A stretch of 64,000 nt of DNA, taken from positions 1 through 64,000 of the forward strand of contig NZ_LAXJ01000025.1 of the NCBI RefSeq assembly GCF_001441615.1. The letters are read 5' to 3'. Position numbers and translations under genes: made by a program. Origin of the DNA: Roseovarius atlanticus (GTDB lineage: Bacteria > Pseudomonadota > Alphaproteobacteria > Rhodobacterales > Rhodobacteraceae). Each line of letters starts with the position of its first letter. The stretch's first letter is position 1. This document shows positions 1 to 8,562 of this stretch, one piece after another. The notes beneath the pieces are model-generated. The model worked only from the letters and a program-made list of their open reading frames with translations. It had not been told where the DNA came from and searched no databases.

Positions 1-654
1 CCACGCCTCGAACGCCTCGGGCTCCATCACAACCGCACCGAAGGCCATGTAGGCATGGCTTTCGCCGCAGAACTCGGTGCATTGTCCGCGATACTCGCCC
101 GGCTTGGTCGGCTCCAGCGACATCCGCGTCTCGCGCCCCGGAATCATGTCTGTCTTGCCCCCCAGCGCAGGGATCCAGAAGGAATGGATCACCCGTTCGG
201 CGTTCAGCGTGATCTCGCTGCGCTGACCTGTGGGCAGCCGCACCTCGTTGGCCGCCATCACCGGCACCTCCGAGCCCTCGGGCCAATAGGCCACCCGCCA
301 CCAGAACTGGTGGCCGGTCACCTCCACGCGCAATCCCTCACCCCTGTCGCGCTGCCTGGGCATCTCATTCAGCGCATAGGCCAGCAGGGTCGACAGCAGG
401 ATCACCGGCACCACCACGCCGCCGCCGATGATCAGCGCCTCGGCCGCACGCGCATTCAGCGGGCGCGGCGCAATTTTTGTGACGAAATAGATCAGCCCGT
501 TCAAGGCGACCCACAGCACCACCGCCCCGCCGAGCATCACCCAGAACAGCGTCGCCAGCACCTCGGCGTCTCGCCCTGCCGGGTCCAGAACCGATTGCGG
601 CCCGTCACAGGCACTCAGCGCGAAAACCAGCGACAGGACCCCCGGCCACCTCAC
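1..654 (-). CDS. coxB: cytochrome c oxidase subunit II, 3' end outside window
   Basis: Carries electrons from cytochrome c into a haem-copper oxidase through the CuA centre on the outer face of the membrane. The translation begins with a lipoprotein-type signal (RWPGVLSLVFALSAC), followed by two membrane helices. A CuA cupredoxin domain follows, containing HSFWIPALGGK and GQCTEFCGESHAYM, which supply the Cys/His/Met copper ligands. The GTG start at 654 overlaps the TGA of the upstream ExoD-family gene. An in-frame ATG at 678 is the alternative start, but the GTG gives a conventional short lipoprotein signal. The reading frame is open to position 1, so the C-terminus, and any fused cytochrome c domain, is not visible. 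The family call is firm; the oxidase subtype (aa3, caa3 or ba3) cannot be settled from this fragment. Confidence 0.85.
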   Translation of the reverse strand, partial: MRWPGVLSLVFALSACDGPQSVLDPAGRDAEVLATLFWVMLGGAVVLWVALNGLIYFVTKIAPRPLNARAAEALIIGGGVVVPVILLSTLLAYALNEMPRQRDRGEGLRVEVTGHQFWWRVAYWPEGSEVPVMAANEVRLPTGQRSEITLNAERVIHSFWIPALGGKTDMIPGRETRMSLEPTKPGEYRGQCTEFCGESHAYMAFGAVVMEPEAFEAW

Positions 655-1247
655 AACAGGAACCGGACCAAAAGCCATGCGCCAATCGCGTAGGGCAGCA
701 TCGCTATCAGGAACACCAAGCCGTCGCGGGTCAGCATCGCCATCACCAGCAGGCAGACGCCCGTGGCTGCGATTGACCCCGAGAACGGAATGAACTCGAG
801 AAACGGCATGGCCATCCCGCTCAGCAGGCAAATCCCCTGCGGCACCCACAGCAGCGGTCGGTGAAACAGGAACGACAGGCGTTGCCCGGTATGGCGCTCG
901 ATCCATTTCATCACCGGTGTGATCCGCGCCATCGCATGGTCAAGCTTGTCGCCGTCGATGGTCCTTCGCTTCAGCCGTTCGGGCAGATAGAACTTTTCCA
1001 TCCCTAGGATCAGTTCGGCCGAGAACAGCGCGATCAGCACGCCGCATATCATCGAGACCCCCGGTATCCCCGAAAGCGGTGTGGCGGCAATCAGCGCCGG
1101 CACGAAGATCAGGGGCAAGACCCCGGCTTGCCCGGCGGCATCCATGATGGCCCCCACAGACACGTCGGGTTTGTCCGCGACCGAACGGATCCGGTCGATC
1201 ACGTCGGTCAAAGGATGGGCAGAGGATACATTGGCTGTGTCAGTCAA
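651..1247 (-). CDS. ExoD-family integral membrane protein
   Basis: This is a hydrophobic protein of about 198 residues that matches the ExoD family (linked in rhizobia to exopolysaccharide production and alkali tolerance; biochemical role unknown). The N-terminal soluble part (LTDVIDRIRSVAD) is followed by a Gly/Pro-rich hydrophobic block (LPLIFVPALIAATPLSGIPG), a charged loop with KRRTIDGDKLDHA, and three or four C-terminal membrane helices. The start is uncertain. A TTG at 1247 has the best ribosome site (GGGAAGG, 8 nt upstream); ATG 1274 and GTG 1295 are in frame but lack well-placed sites. The gene overlaps coxB by 4 nt, so the two are probably co-transcribed. Confidence 0.75.
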   Translation of the reverse strand: MTDTANVSSAHPLTDVIDRIRSVADKPDVSVGAIMDAAGQAGVLPLIFVPALIAATPLSGIPGVSMICGVLIALFSAELILGMEKFYLPERLKRRTIDGDKLDHAMARITPVMKWIERHTGQRLSFLFHRPLLWVPQGICLLSGMAMPFLEFIPFSGSIAATGVCLLVMAMLTRDGLVFLIAMLPYAIGAWLLVRFLL

Positions 1248-1503
1248 GGCGCACGCCTTCCCACGGGTCCGCATGGACGGCAAACGCCGCAGCACACCCC
1301 TCGGGATCCGGGGCGTGGGACCGGGTCAAGAGCACTTGCAGATTGTCCGTGATGCATCTTCGGCCTTCTTGTATCGCAGATACAACGCCGATACCCAAAT
1401 TCAGTTCCCGCAAAATCTGCCCGATCCGCCGTTTCTCATCAAAAACGCGGCATGGGCCAGGGATGACCCCCCGGGGCTTGGGATCAGCGATGTTCCGGCA
1501 TGT

Positions 1504-2562
1504 CTAGCGCCAGACGAAACGGCAATCGTAGAGCACGCCAAACACGCCGCGCTTGCAGACCCGCACGCGCTTGGCCTTACGCTTGGGCTTCGGCTTGGGC
1601 TGGGTTTGCAGGAATGCCTCGTACTCGGTCTCGCTTTGCTCGCGCAGGGCGGTCAGTTGCAGATCGTCAAGATACCCGCTGACCGCAAAGCCCTGCTCGG
1701 CCTGCCACGATGAAATCGCCGTGCGGGTGTTCGGCCCAAAGACGCCATCCGCGCCGCCCGGGTCATGCGCGACCAGCCGCAGGCGATTCTGGATCTCGCG
1801 CCGTTCGCTGCGCGACAGGTCCAGCGCCGCCTCGATCTCTTCGGTGGCAAGCGCCGTCGGATCCACACGCGCGGTGCCCAGAACCTCAGGCTCCGTCACC
1901 AGCGGCGCGGAGTCGACGATGTTGACCGCCCCGACCGCCTCGGGCGTGAACGTCGCCTCATAGGTGGTCTCGGTTCCGCTGACCGTGTAGGGCGCGCAGT
2001 CCTCCAGCGCCACGACGGCATCCAGAAACAGCCGCCGGTGAACCGCCGATTGCGCCTCGTCGCCCACATGCCGGGGAATCCCCCGCAAGAGGCCCGCACT
2101 GTCCAGGACAAAGCTGATCGTGACCGCGTCATCGCCCTCGGCGTCTGTATTGCCCGTGTAACAGGCCGCGATCTGGTCCCGCAACGGGCGTGCGGTGCCG
2201 GTCTGGTCCAGCGGCGGCGGATCGGTGCGCGTCGTCGCCGGTTCGGGCAGCACATCCGTCTCGGGCGCCTGCGCCGCCGTTGCACGGTCTTCGCCATCCG
2301 CCGCGCCGGTGGCGGCAGGGTCGACGCGATCCGCGTCGGCCCCGGTCACGTCGATCCCGGCACCGCCCTGCGCCGGCGCCGGCTCTTCCAAAGGCGTCGC
2401 GGTGACGGGCGGCTCCGGCAGTGGCTCGGGAAGCGGCTCCGCCCCTTGCGTCTGGCCCATTGCACCACCTGCCCCAAGCAGCAACACGGCACAAATCCGG
2501 GCACCTGCCCGAAGCCGAAGATTGAACAAACCGCGTGCGCCTGTCACGACATCGCCCTCCAT
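1504..2562 (-). CDS. secreted peptidoglycan-binding domain protein
   Basis: The product is about 352 residues. An N-terminal signal segment (ARICAVLLLGAGGAMG) is followed by a roughly 100-residue low-complexity linker rich in Pro, Glu, Ala and Asp. A central domain has Cys residues around YTGNTDAEGDD and EDCAPYTVSGTE. A PG_binding_1-like module lies near residues 270-330 (IQNRLRLVAHDPGGADGVFG, then TRTAISSWQAEQGF). The tail is strongly basic (KPKPKRKAKRVRVCKRG). It is probably a cell-envelope protein that docks on peptidoglycan. No catalytic motif is visible. The start ATG at 2562 was chosen because it puts the signal peptide at the N-terminus; the longer frame from 2598 adds only unlikely residues. 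It stands alone between intergenic gaps, divergent from the thi operon. Confidence 0.7.
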   Translation of the reverse strand: MEGDVVTGARGLFNLRLRAGARICAVLLLGAGGAMGQTQGAEPLPEPLPEPPVTATPLEEPAPAQGGAGIDVTGADADRVDPAATGAADGEDRATAAQAPETDVLPEPATTRTDPPPLDQTGTARPLRDQIAACYTGNTDAEGDDAVTISFVLDSAGLLRGIPRHVGDEAQSAVHRRLFLDAVVALEDCAPYTVSGTETTYEATFTPEAVGAVNIVDSAPLVTEPEVLGTARVDPTALATEEIEAALDLSRSERREIQNRLRLVAHDPGGADGVFGPNTRTAISSWQAEQGFAVSGYLDDLQLTALREQSETEYEAFLQTQPKPKPKRKAKRVRVCKRGVFGVLYDCRFVWR

Positions 2563-2712
2563 GAACCTTTGTGCAGAATAAGGCGTGCAACGGGCCAAAG
2601 GTCAAGGTTGGGCACATGAAACGGCCCGGCCGGCGGCGGCGCAATGCCACCCGCCGCCGCGTTGGCGGGTCAATCCGGCGCACACCAAACTGGCCCGATT
2701 GCGCATCAGACA

Positions 2713-2741
2713 TTGCAGCACGCGCATCGCTGAACTATCTA
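2713..2741 (+). promoter_or_regulatory. sigma70-like promoter of the thi operon
   Basis: A TTGCAG hexamer (2713-2718) and a TATCTA hexamer (2736-2741) are separated by exactly 17 nt, immediately upstream of the TPP riboswitch. Transcription would start near 2748, leaving about 50 nt before the aptamer. The rest of the 2563-2985 intergenic stretch holds the riboswitch and a short leader frame; I see no other gene in it. Confidence 0.55.
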
Positions 2742-2795
2742 TGCAACGGACGCGACGCCCGCGCAAACCAAGTTTGCCGGGTCGCAAAATTCATC

Positions 2796-2878
2796 CGTCG
2801 GGGGGCCCTTGGGGGCTGAGAGGTGCACGCACCGACCCGTCGAACCTGATCCGGGCAATACCGGCGTAGGGAACGGGT
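2796..2878 (+). ncRNA. TPP riboswitch (THI element)
   Basis: The conserved thi-box strings appear in order: GGGGGCTGAGAGG at 2811-2823, ACCCGTCGAACCTGATCCGG around 2835-2854, and AATACCGGCGTAGGGAACGG around 2858-2876. These are the two ligand-binding arms of the thiamine-pyrophosphate aptamer. It precedes thiOSGEF, the expected target. No T-rich terminator follows. Control is therefore more likely at translation initiation or by Rho than through an intrinsic terminator; this is inference. Confidence 0.95.
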
Positions 2879-2944
2879 AGAATGTGCAAAGAACGCACAG
2901 GCTCATTCTTACGTTGGCACGCCCCCAGACATGGAGACGCGCCA

Positions 2945-2989
2945 GTGACACAAGGATTCACCACGCCCGCAGCAGGCCCGCCGGCATGA
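2945..2989 (+). CDS. possible 14-residue leader peptide upstream of thiO
   Basis: A GTG codon 8 nt after a GGAG ribosome site opens a 14-codon frame (reads MTQGFTTPAAGPPA). Its TGA overlaps the thiO ATG as ATGA. The thiO start itself has no good ribosome site, so translation of this short frame could couple the riboswitch output to thiO. It could equally be a degenerate C-terminal remnant of a lost upstream thi gene, or chance. There is no homology evidence. Confidence 0.3.
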   Translation: MTQGFTTPAAGPPA

Positions 2990-3981
2990 CATCCGTGACC
3001 GTCATCGGCGCCGGTGTCGCCGGCCTGTGCGTGGCGCGCACCCTGCTGGACCGCGGAGCGACGGTGACGTTGATCGACCGCCACGCCACTCCCGGGCCCC
3101 ATGCCTGTTCGTGGTGGGCCGGCGGAATGCTCGCCCCCTATTGCGAAGGCGAAAGCGCCGAGGAACCCGTGCTGCGCCTCGGAGCCGAGGCCGCCGACTG
3201 GTGGCAGGCCCATACCGACTGCGTCACCCGGCGCGGCTCGCTGGTGGTCTCGCCCGGGCGCGACAAGGCCGATCTCGCCCGCTTTGCCCGGTTGACCACG
3301 GGCCACCGCGCCGTCGCTGGCCCCGAGATTTCCGAACTGGAGCCCGACCTTGGCACGCGCTTCAATCGCGGGCTTTTCTTCGAGACCGAGGCGCATCTCG
3401 CCCCCCGCGCGGCGTTGGCCGCGCTGCGCGACAGCCTGGCGGCCGACGGCGCCACCTTCCGGCAGGACGAGGCAGACCCCGACGCTCTTGCCGCGCATGG
3501 CCTCACGGTCGATTGCCGTGGCTTTGCCGCGCGCGACAGCCTGCCCGATCTGCGCGGCGTCAAGGGCGAGATGCTGATCCTGTCCTGCCCCGACGTGGCA
3601 CTGTCGCGGCCCATCCGCGTGCTGCATCCGCGCGTGCCGATCTATGTCGTGCCGCGCGGCGACGGGAGGTTCATGCTGGGCGCCACCATGGTCGAGGGCC
3701 GCGCCGGGCGCCACGTCACGGCCCGCGCCATGCTGGAACTGCTCAGCACCGCCTACGCGCTGAACCCGGCCTTCGGCGAGGCCGAGGTGGTCGAGATCGG
3801 CGTCGACAGCCGACCCGCCTTTCCCGACAACCTGCCGCGCATCCGCCGCGACGGCACCCTGATCCGCGCCAACGGGCTGTACCGCCACGGCTTCCTGCTG
3901 GCCCCCGCGCTGGCCCGGATGGTCGCGGACCTGATCCTGCACGACAAAAGACCGGAGGTTTCCGATGAAATTGCAGCTTAA
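2986..3981 (+). CDS. thiO: glycine oxidase ThiO
   Basis: This FAD-dependent amine oxidase makes the iminoglycine (dehydroglycine) used to build the thiazole ring of thiamine. The start at 2986 places the dinucleotide-binding motif VTVIGAGVAGLCVARTLL at residues 4-21, as in the family; the longer frame from 2884 is untranslated leader. Other family features are the CSWWAGGMLAPYCEGES segment and the C-terminal FAD-binding stretch RDGTLIRANGLYRHGFLLAP. At about 331 residues it is slightly shorter than typical ThiO. It is the first full gene after the TPP riboswitch and overlaps thiS by 17 nt. Confidence 0.92.
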   Translation: MTSVTVIGAGVAGLCVARTLLDRGATVTLIDRHATPGPHACSWWAGGMLAPYCEGESAEEPVLRLGAEAADWWQAHTDCVTRRGSLVVSPGRDKADLARFARLTTGHRAVAGPEISELEPDLGTRFNRGLFFETEAHLAPRAALAALRDSLAADGATFRQDEADPDALAAHGLTVDCRGFAARDSLPDLRGVKGEMLILSCPDVALSRPIRVLHPRVPIYVVPRGDGRFMLGATMVEGRAGRHVTARAMLELLSTAYALNPAFGEAEVVEIGVDSRPAFPDNLPRIRRDGTLIRANGLYRHGFLLAPALARMVADLILHDKRPEVSDEIAA

Positions 3982-4162
3982 CGGCACGCCCGTACACTCC
4001 GACGCGCCGACCCTGGCCGCGCTTCTGACCGCCCAGGGCTACGGCGACGCCAAGATCGCGACAGCCGTAAACGGCACCTTCGTGCCCGCGTCCCTGCGCG
4101 CCGACCATGCCCTAGCCGACGGCGACAGCGTCGAGGTTCTGGCCCCGATGCAGGGCGGCTGA
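3965..4162 (+). CDS. thiS: sulfur carrier protein ThiS
   Basis: A ubiquitin-fold protein of 65 residues that ends in the obligatory Gly-Gly (VLAPMQGG). ThiF adenylates the C-terminus, which is then converted to a thiocarboxylate that donates sulfur to ThiG. The LNGTPV start and the AVNGTFVP segment match the family. The gene begins inside the end of thiO and stops 3 nt before thiG, which supports translational coupling. Confidence 0.95.
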   Translation: MKLQLNGTPVHSDAPTLAALLTAQGYGDAKIATAVNGTFVPASLRADHALADGDSVEVLAPMQGG

Positions 4163-4165
4163 GCC

Positions 4166-4939
4166 ATGCGCGACTTCTACGGCACCACCCTGCCCACCGG
4201 CTTCATGCTGGGCACCGCCCAATACCCCTCGCCCGCCATTCTGGCCGAGGCGTTCCGGCGCAGCGGCGCCAGCGTCGCCACCGTGTCGCTACGCCGCGAA
4301 AGCGGACAGGATCGCGCGGGCCAGGATTTCTGGACCCTGATCCGCGACCTGGGCGTGCATATCCTGCCCAACACCGCCGGATGCCACAGCGTGAAAGAGG
4401 CCGTGACCACCGCCCACATGGCGCGCGAGGTCTTCGACACGCCCTGGATCAAGCTCGAGGTCATCGGCGAGGAAGACACCCTGCAACCCGATGTCTTCGG
4501 CCTGGTCGAGGCCGCCCGCATCCTGACCGAGGACGGCTTTCAGGTGTTCCCCTACACCACCGAGGATCTGGTCGTCGCCGACCGCCTGCTCAATGCCGGT
4601 TGCGAAGTGCTGATGCCCTGGGGCGCGCCCATCGGCTCGGGTCTGGGCCTGAACAACATCTTCGGCCTGCGCGCGCTGCGGGCGCATTTCCCCGATGTGC
4701 CACTGGTGATCGACGCAGGGCTTGGCCTGCCGTCACAGGCCACGGCAGCGATGGAGCTGGGCTATGACGCCATCCTGCTCAATACCGCCGTCGCCAAGGC
4801 CGGCGACCCGGCGGCCATGGCCGAGGCGTTTGCCCTCGCCCTCAAGGCCGGGAAACTGGCCCAGTCTGCCGACCCGATGGAGCCGCGCGACATGGCGGCC
4901 CCCTCGACCCCCGTGATCGGCAAGGCCTTCCTCGAATGA
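4166..4939 (+). CDS. thiG: thiazole synthase ThiG
   Basis: Condenses deoxyxylulose 5-phosphate, dehydroglycine and ThiS thiocarboxylate into the thiazole phosphate. The protein is 257 residues with a TIM-barrel pattern: [10 protein letters not shown] near the N-terminus, the Schiff-base lysine in [18 protein letters not shown], and the phosphate-binding loops [14 protein letters not shown] and [12 protein letters not shown]. Length and motifs are normal. The stop overlaps the thiE start (ATGA). Confidence 0.96.
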   Translation: MRDFYGTTLPTGFMLGTAQYPSPAILAEAFRRSGASVATVSLRRESGQDRAGQDFWTLIRDLGVHILPNTAGCHSVKEAVTTAHMAREVFDTPWIKLEVIGEEDTLQPDVFGLVEAARILTEDGFQVFPYTTEDLVVADRLLNAGCEVLMPWGAPIGSGLGLNNIFGLRALRAHFPDVPLVIDAGLGLPSQATAAMELGYDAILLNTAVAKAGDPAAMAEAFALALKAGKLAQSADPMEPRDMAAPSTPVIGKAFLE

Positions 4940-5532
4940 CGCTCGACCGTTTCTACCCGATCTTCGACAGCGCCGACTGGATCGAACGCCTCGTGCCGCT
5001 GGGGATCAAGCTGGTGCAACTGCGCGTCAAGGATGCGGCACCCGACACCCTGCGCGACCACATCCTGCGGTCGAAGGCAGTCTGCGACGCGCATGGCTGC
5101 ACGCTCATCGTCAACGACCACTGGAGCGAGGCTATCGACACCGGCTGCACCTACATTCACCTTGGGCAGGAAGATCTTGATACCGCGGACATTTCCGCCA
5201 TCCGCGATGCCGAGCTGCGCCTTGGTATCAGCACCCATGACAAGGCCGAACTCGACCGCGCGCTGGCGCTTGAGCCAGACTACATTGCCCTCGGCCCGAT
5301 CTATCCCACGATCCTGAAAAAGATGAAGTGGCACGAACAGGGCCTCGACCGTCTGACGCAATGGCGCGGTCTGATCGGCGACCTGCCCCTCATCGCCATC
5401 GGCGGCATGTCGGTCGAGCGCGCGCCCGGCGCCTTTGCCGCCGGGGCCGACGTGGTGGCCGCCGTCACCGACATCACCCTCAACGACAGCCCCGAGGACC
5501 GCGTCCGCGCATGGCTGGCGGCAACCCGATGA
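4936..5532 (+). CDS. thiE: thiamine phosphate synthase ThiE
   Basis: Joins the pyrimidine (HMP-PP) and thiazole phosphate to make thiamine phosphate. At 198 residues it is compact for the family. The conserved signatures are [41 protein letters not shown] and PLIAIGGM, covering the diphosphate- and Mg-binding loops. It overlaps thiG and thiF by ATGA at both ends, so it sits inside a coupled operon. No thiC or thiD gene lies in this window, so the pyrimidine branch must be encoded elsewhere. Confidence 0.93.
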   Translation: MTLDRFYPIFDSADWIERLVPLGIKLVQLRVKDAAPDTLRDHILRSKAVCDAHGCTLIVNDHWSEAIDTGCTYIHLGQEDLDTADISAIRDAELRLGISTHDKAELDRALALEPDYIALGPIYPTILKKMKWHEQGLDRLTQWRGLIGDLPLIAIGGMSVERAPGAFAAGADVVAAVTDITLNDSPEDRVRAWLAATR

Positions 5533-6512
5533 GCCGCTACGCCCGCCAGACCTGCCTGCCTGAGGTGGGCGAGCCAGGACAAGTCGCGCTGGAAGCAGCG
5601 CATGTGCTGGTGATCGGCGCGGGCGGACTGGGCGCGCCGGCGCTGCAATACCTTGTCGGTGCGGGCGTAGGACGGCTGACGCTGGTCGACGGCGACACGG
5701 TCGCCCTCACGAACCTGCACCGCCAGACGCTTTTTCGCGAAGACGACATCGGCCGCCCCAAGGTCGAGGCCGCCGCCGACACCTTGCGCCGCCTGAACAC
5801 CGACTGCACCATCGACACCGTCGCCGCCCCGCTCGATCCGGTCAACGCGCCCGGCCTCGTGGCGCGGGCGACACTGGTGCTCGATTGCGCCGACAGTTTC
5901 GCGGTCAGCTATATTCTGTCCGACACCTGCCTCGCCGCGGGCGTGCCGCTGATCAGCGCCTCGGTCTTGGGGGTCGCGGGCTATGCCGGCGGCTTCTGCG
6001 GGACCGCGCCGTCGCTGCGCGCCGTGTTCCCGGACCTGCCCGACCGCGCCGCCACCTGCGCCACGGCGGGCGTCATGGGGCCGGTCGTCGGCATGATCGG
6101 GGCGGCACAGGCACAGATGGCGCTGGCCTGCCTGACCGGTCAGACACCGTCGCCGCTGGGCCAGGTGCTGACCTTCGACATGCAAGGCTATCGCAGCAGC
6201 AGCTTTCGCTTCGACGCGGCGCCCGAGCCTGCCGCGGACCTGCGCTTCATCGCCGCCAGCCAGATCACCGCGCGCGATTTCGTGGTTGAACTGCGCCCCC
6301 CGGATGAGGCGCCCAGGCCGGTCTTTCCCCACGCCCGGCGCCTTCGGCTTGAAGACATCAAAAGCGGCTCCGGCCTTGCGCCGCCCGACGGCCGCCGCGC
6401 CGTCTTCGCCTGCCGCTCGGGCCTCCGGGCCTGGCAGGCGGCCACCCATCTGCGCCAGACCTGGAGCGGCGAGATCGCCCTGGTCGCGGCCGGCGACCCG
6501 ATCAGCACCTGA
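5529..6512 (+). CDS. thiF: ThiF/MoeB-type adenylyltransferase with C-terminal rhodanese-like segment
   Basis: Adenylates the ThiS C-terminus. The start at 5529 overlaps the thiE stop; the longer frame from 5328 is a shadow. The nucleotide-binding loop VLVIGAGGLGAPALQYL lies near residues 24-40, the Asp of LTLVDGDTV follows, and the conserved Cys sits in TCATAGVMGPVVG. The CxxC zinc pairs usual in ThiF/MoeB are not visible: the first site reads SLRAVFPD. Residues from about 275 to the end look like a short rhodanese domain, including FACRSGLRAWQAA with a candidate sulfur-carrying Cys. The fusion would let one polypeptide activate ThiS and pass sulfur to it; that role is inferred. Confidence 0.88.
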   Translation: MSRYARQTCLPEVGEPGQVALEAAHVLVIGAGGLGAPALQYLVGAGVGRLTLVDGDTVALTNLHRQTLFREDDIGRPKVEAAADTLRRLNTDCTIDTVAAPLDPVNAPGLVARATLVLDCADSFAVSYILSDTCLAAGVPLISASVLGVAGYAGGFCGTAPSLRAVFPDLPDRAATCATAGVMGPVVGMIGAAQAQMALACLTGQTPSPLGQVLTFDMQGYRSSSFRFDAAPEPAADLRFIAASQITARDFVVELRPPDEAPRPVFPHARRLRLEDIKSGSGLAPPDGRRAVFACRSGLRAWQAATHLRQTWSGEIALVAAGDPIST

Positions 6513-6524
6513 GCCGCTACAAGC

Positions 6525-6938
6525 CTACCGCTGGCGTCTGGACCCGGCGGTCCGGGTCGCAAACTGCATCAGCCGCATGAATTTGGGGCAGTCCATGTGG
6601 GTCTCTGCCGGGCAGTCCGCCACATGGCGCAATGCATCGCGCAGCCGCGTCAGGTCGCGGATCTGAGCGTCCAGCCTGTCGGCCCTCAGATGCAGCTCTG
6701 TCCGCGGCAGTTGCGGCGTGCCATCGGCCCCGAACATGCCGCGCATCTCGGCCAACGAGAATCCGGCCAGCTTGCCAAGGGAAATCAACGCCAGCTGTGT
6801 CGCCACCGGCGCATCGTACTGCCGCCGCAAGCCGTGCCGTCCTTCCGACCGGATCAGCCCGATGTCCTCGTAATACCGCAAGGTCGACGGTGGCACGCCG
6901 CTCTGCCGGGCCAGTTCGCCAATATCGAGAAGTTTCAT
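6525..6938 (-). CDS. MerR-family transcriptional regulator
   Basis: A regulator of 137 residues with an N-terminal winged helix (MKLLDIGELARQSGVPPSTL, then RYYEDIGLI), followed by the usual coiled dimerisation helix and a C-terminal region with two cysteines (DCPAETHMDCPKF). It lacks the four-Cys iron-sulfur cluster motif of SoxR, so the two Cys may bind metal or sense thiol stress. The start at 6938 fits the HTH exactly, and a GAGG ribosome site lies inside the operator dyad. It is divergent from the MFS exporter gene, which it most likely controls from the shared 69-nt region. Confidence 0.88.
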   Translation of the reverse strand: MKLLDIGELARQSGVPPSTLRYYEDIGLIRSEGRHGLRRQYDAPVATQLALISLGKLAGFSLAEMRGMFGADGTPQLPRTELHLRADRLDAQIRDLTRLRDALRHVADCPAETHMDCPKFMRLMQFATRTAGSRRQR

Positions 6939-6944
6939 TCTTGA

Positions 6945-6962
6945 CCTCAAGTGAACTTGAAG
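6945..6962 (+). promoter_or_regulatory. SoxR-box-like dyad (candidate MerR operator)
   Basis: The 18-nt sequence CCTCAAGTGAACTTGAAG is a near-perfect dyad differing at two positions from the classical SoxR box (CCTCAAGTTAACTTGAGG). It overlaps a TTGACC hexamer (6941-6946) that would serve as the -35 of the exporter gene. It lies between the divergent MerR and MFS genes, the expected location for a MerR-type activator site. The matching -10 is not convincing (TAGCAA at 6963-6968). Confidence 0.65.
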
Positions 6963-7007
6963 TAGCAAGCCTAGGCGGTCTTCACGCAATTCACAAGGAC
7001 AGACCCC

Positions 7008-8456
7008 ATGACCAACACGCCTGCACCCCGCCCCTTGCTTTCCCTCATGCCGACGCTGGCCCTGGCCACGGTGACGGCCTCGCTGGGGGTCGGCATCGCC
7101 ACCGTACTTCTGCCAGCACTGACGCGGGATTTCGGCGCGTCCGTGTCGCAGGCGCAATGGGTCATGCTGGGCTACCTCCTGTCGCTGACCACCTCGATCG
7201 TCACAGCCGGACGGCTGGGGGACCTGGTCGGCCGCCGCCGCGTGCTGATTGCGGGACTGGCGGTGTTTGCCGGGGGATCGATACTTTGCGCCATGGCGCC
7301 GGACATGGCCCTGCTGATCGCGGGCCGGGCGCTTCAGGGGCTGGGCGGCGCGGCCCTGATGGCCATGCCGATGGCGCTGGCCCGAGACCTTGTGGCCGAC
7401 AGCCGCCTTGGTACGGCCCTTGGCGTGCTTGGGACGTCTTCGGCGGTCGGCACCGCCCTCGGTCCGTCGCTGGGCGGCCTGTTGCTGGCCTGGGCCGACT
7501 GGCGCGCCGCGTTCTGGGGACTGGCCGGGATCGGCGTGCTGGCAGCGGTCCCGGCGCTTTGCTGCATCCCGCGCGACGTGGGCCGGACGCGCCTGACGCC
7601 CAGGGCGCTGGACCTGCCTGGAAACGGCCTGCTGGCGATTTCGCTTGCGGGCTACGCCATGGCCGCAAGCGGCCAGGCCGCCACCGCCGCGCTGACACCG
7701 CTCGGGCTGGCGGCCGTGACCCTGACCGCGTTAGTCCTGTTCGTGCGCGTCGAGGCGCGCGCCCCCGCCCCGCTTGTGCCCCTGGCGCTGCTGCGCGACG
7801 GGCGCACCGGGCTGGGGGTCGCGATGAACGTGGCGGTGGGAACGGTGATGATGGCGACGCTGGTCGTCGGGCCTTTCTTTCTGGCCTTCTCGCTGCGCCT
7901 GCCGGATGCGGGCCTCGGCCTTGTGCTTGCGGTCGGCCCGATGGTTTCGGGGCTGACCGGCATACCCGCCGGCTGGCTGACCGACCGGTTCGGCGCGCGC
8001 CGCGTGATGCTGGCCGGATTGGCGCAGACGGTCGTTGGCCTGCTCTGCCTGGCCGTTGTTCCCCGGCATTTCGGCGTAACGGGATACATCCTGGCGCTGA
8101 TCGTTCTGACACCGGCCTTCCAGCTGTTCCTTGCCGCCAACAATACCGCCGTCCTGTCCGATACCCCGCGCGACATCCGGGGGCGCGTGTCCGGCCTGCT
8201 GGGGCTGTCGCGGAACCTCGGACTGATGACGGGTGCCTCGGTCATGGCCGCCCTTTTCGCGGCGATCCTCGGCACGGGGGACCCGTCAGGCGCCGCGCCG
8301 GACCGCGTCGCTCAGGCGTTTTCCTTGACCTTCATGGCCGCAGCCTGTCTTGCCCTTTTCACGCTGGGCCTTGCGTTGCTTGCCCGGACCACGCATCGCC
8401 ACGCGGTTCCCGGGCCCGGCGACGCGCCCGGCAAATCCCACACAACCTGCACATGA
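7008..8456 (+). CDS. MFS drug-efflux transporter (DHA2-like)
   Basis: A membrane protein of 482 residues with many hydrophobic helices. It carries the MFS cytoplasmic loop GRLGDLVGRRRVLIAGL between helices 2 and 3, and LTDRFGARRVMLAGL in the second half. The QAQWVMLGYLL and LGTSSAVGTALGPSLGG stretches are typical of proton-coupled multidrug antiporters, where the latter corresponds to antiporter motif C. The start ATG 7008 follows AAGGACAGACCCC. Expression is probably induced through the MerR regulator and the dyad just upstream. The substrate cannot be predicted. Confidence 0.88.
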   Translation: MTNTPAPRPLLSLMPTLALATVTASLGVGIATVLLPALTRDFGASVSQAQWVMLGYLLSLTTSIVTAGRLGDLVGRRRVLIAGLAVFAGGSILCAMAPDMALLIAGRALQGLGGAALMAMPMALARDLVADSRLGTALGVLGTSSAVGTALGPSLGGLLLAWADWRAAFWGLAGIGVLAAVPALCCIPRDVGRTRLTPRALDLPGNGLLAISLAGYAMAASGQAATAALTPLGLAAVTLTALVLFVRVEARAPAPLVPLALLRDGRTGLGVAMNVAVGTVMMATLVVGPFFLAFSLRLPDAGLGLVLAVGPMVSGLTGIPAGWLTDRFGARRVMLAGLAQTVVGLLCLAVVPRHFGVTGYILALIVLTPAFQLFLAANNTAVLSDTPRDIRGRVSGLLGLSRNLGLMTGASVMAALFAAILGTGDPSGAAPDRVAQAFSLTFMAAACLALFTLGLALLARTTHRHAVPGPGDAPGKSHTTCT

Positions 8457-8562
8457 ACAATCTGAAAAAAATCATCTTTTACCCTGAGCGCGCCACAAAA
8501 TTGCCCGATTTGGCCGTGAACAATCAGAACGCGAGCTGGTATTTAATGTTGAAAGTGAAACA

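Noticed and set aside
2884..2985. N-terminal extension of ThiO from position 2884
   Set aside because: The added residues lack homology and would precede the FAD-binding motif. The region is riboswitch leader.
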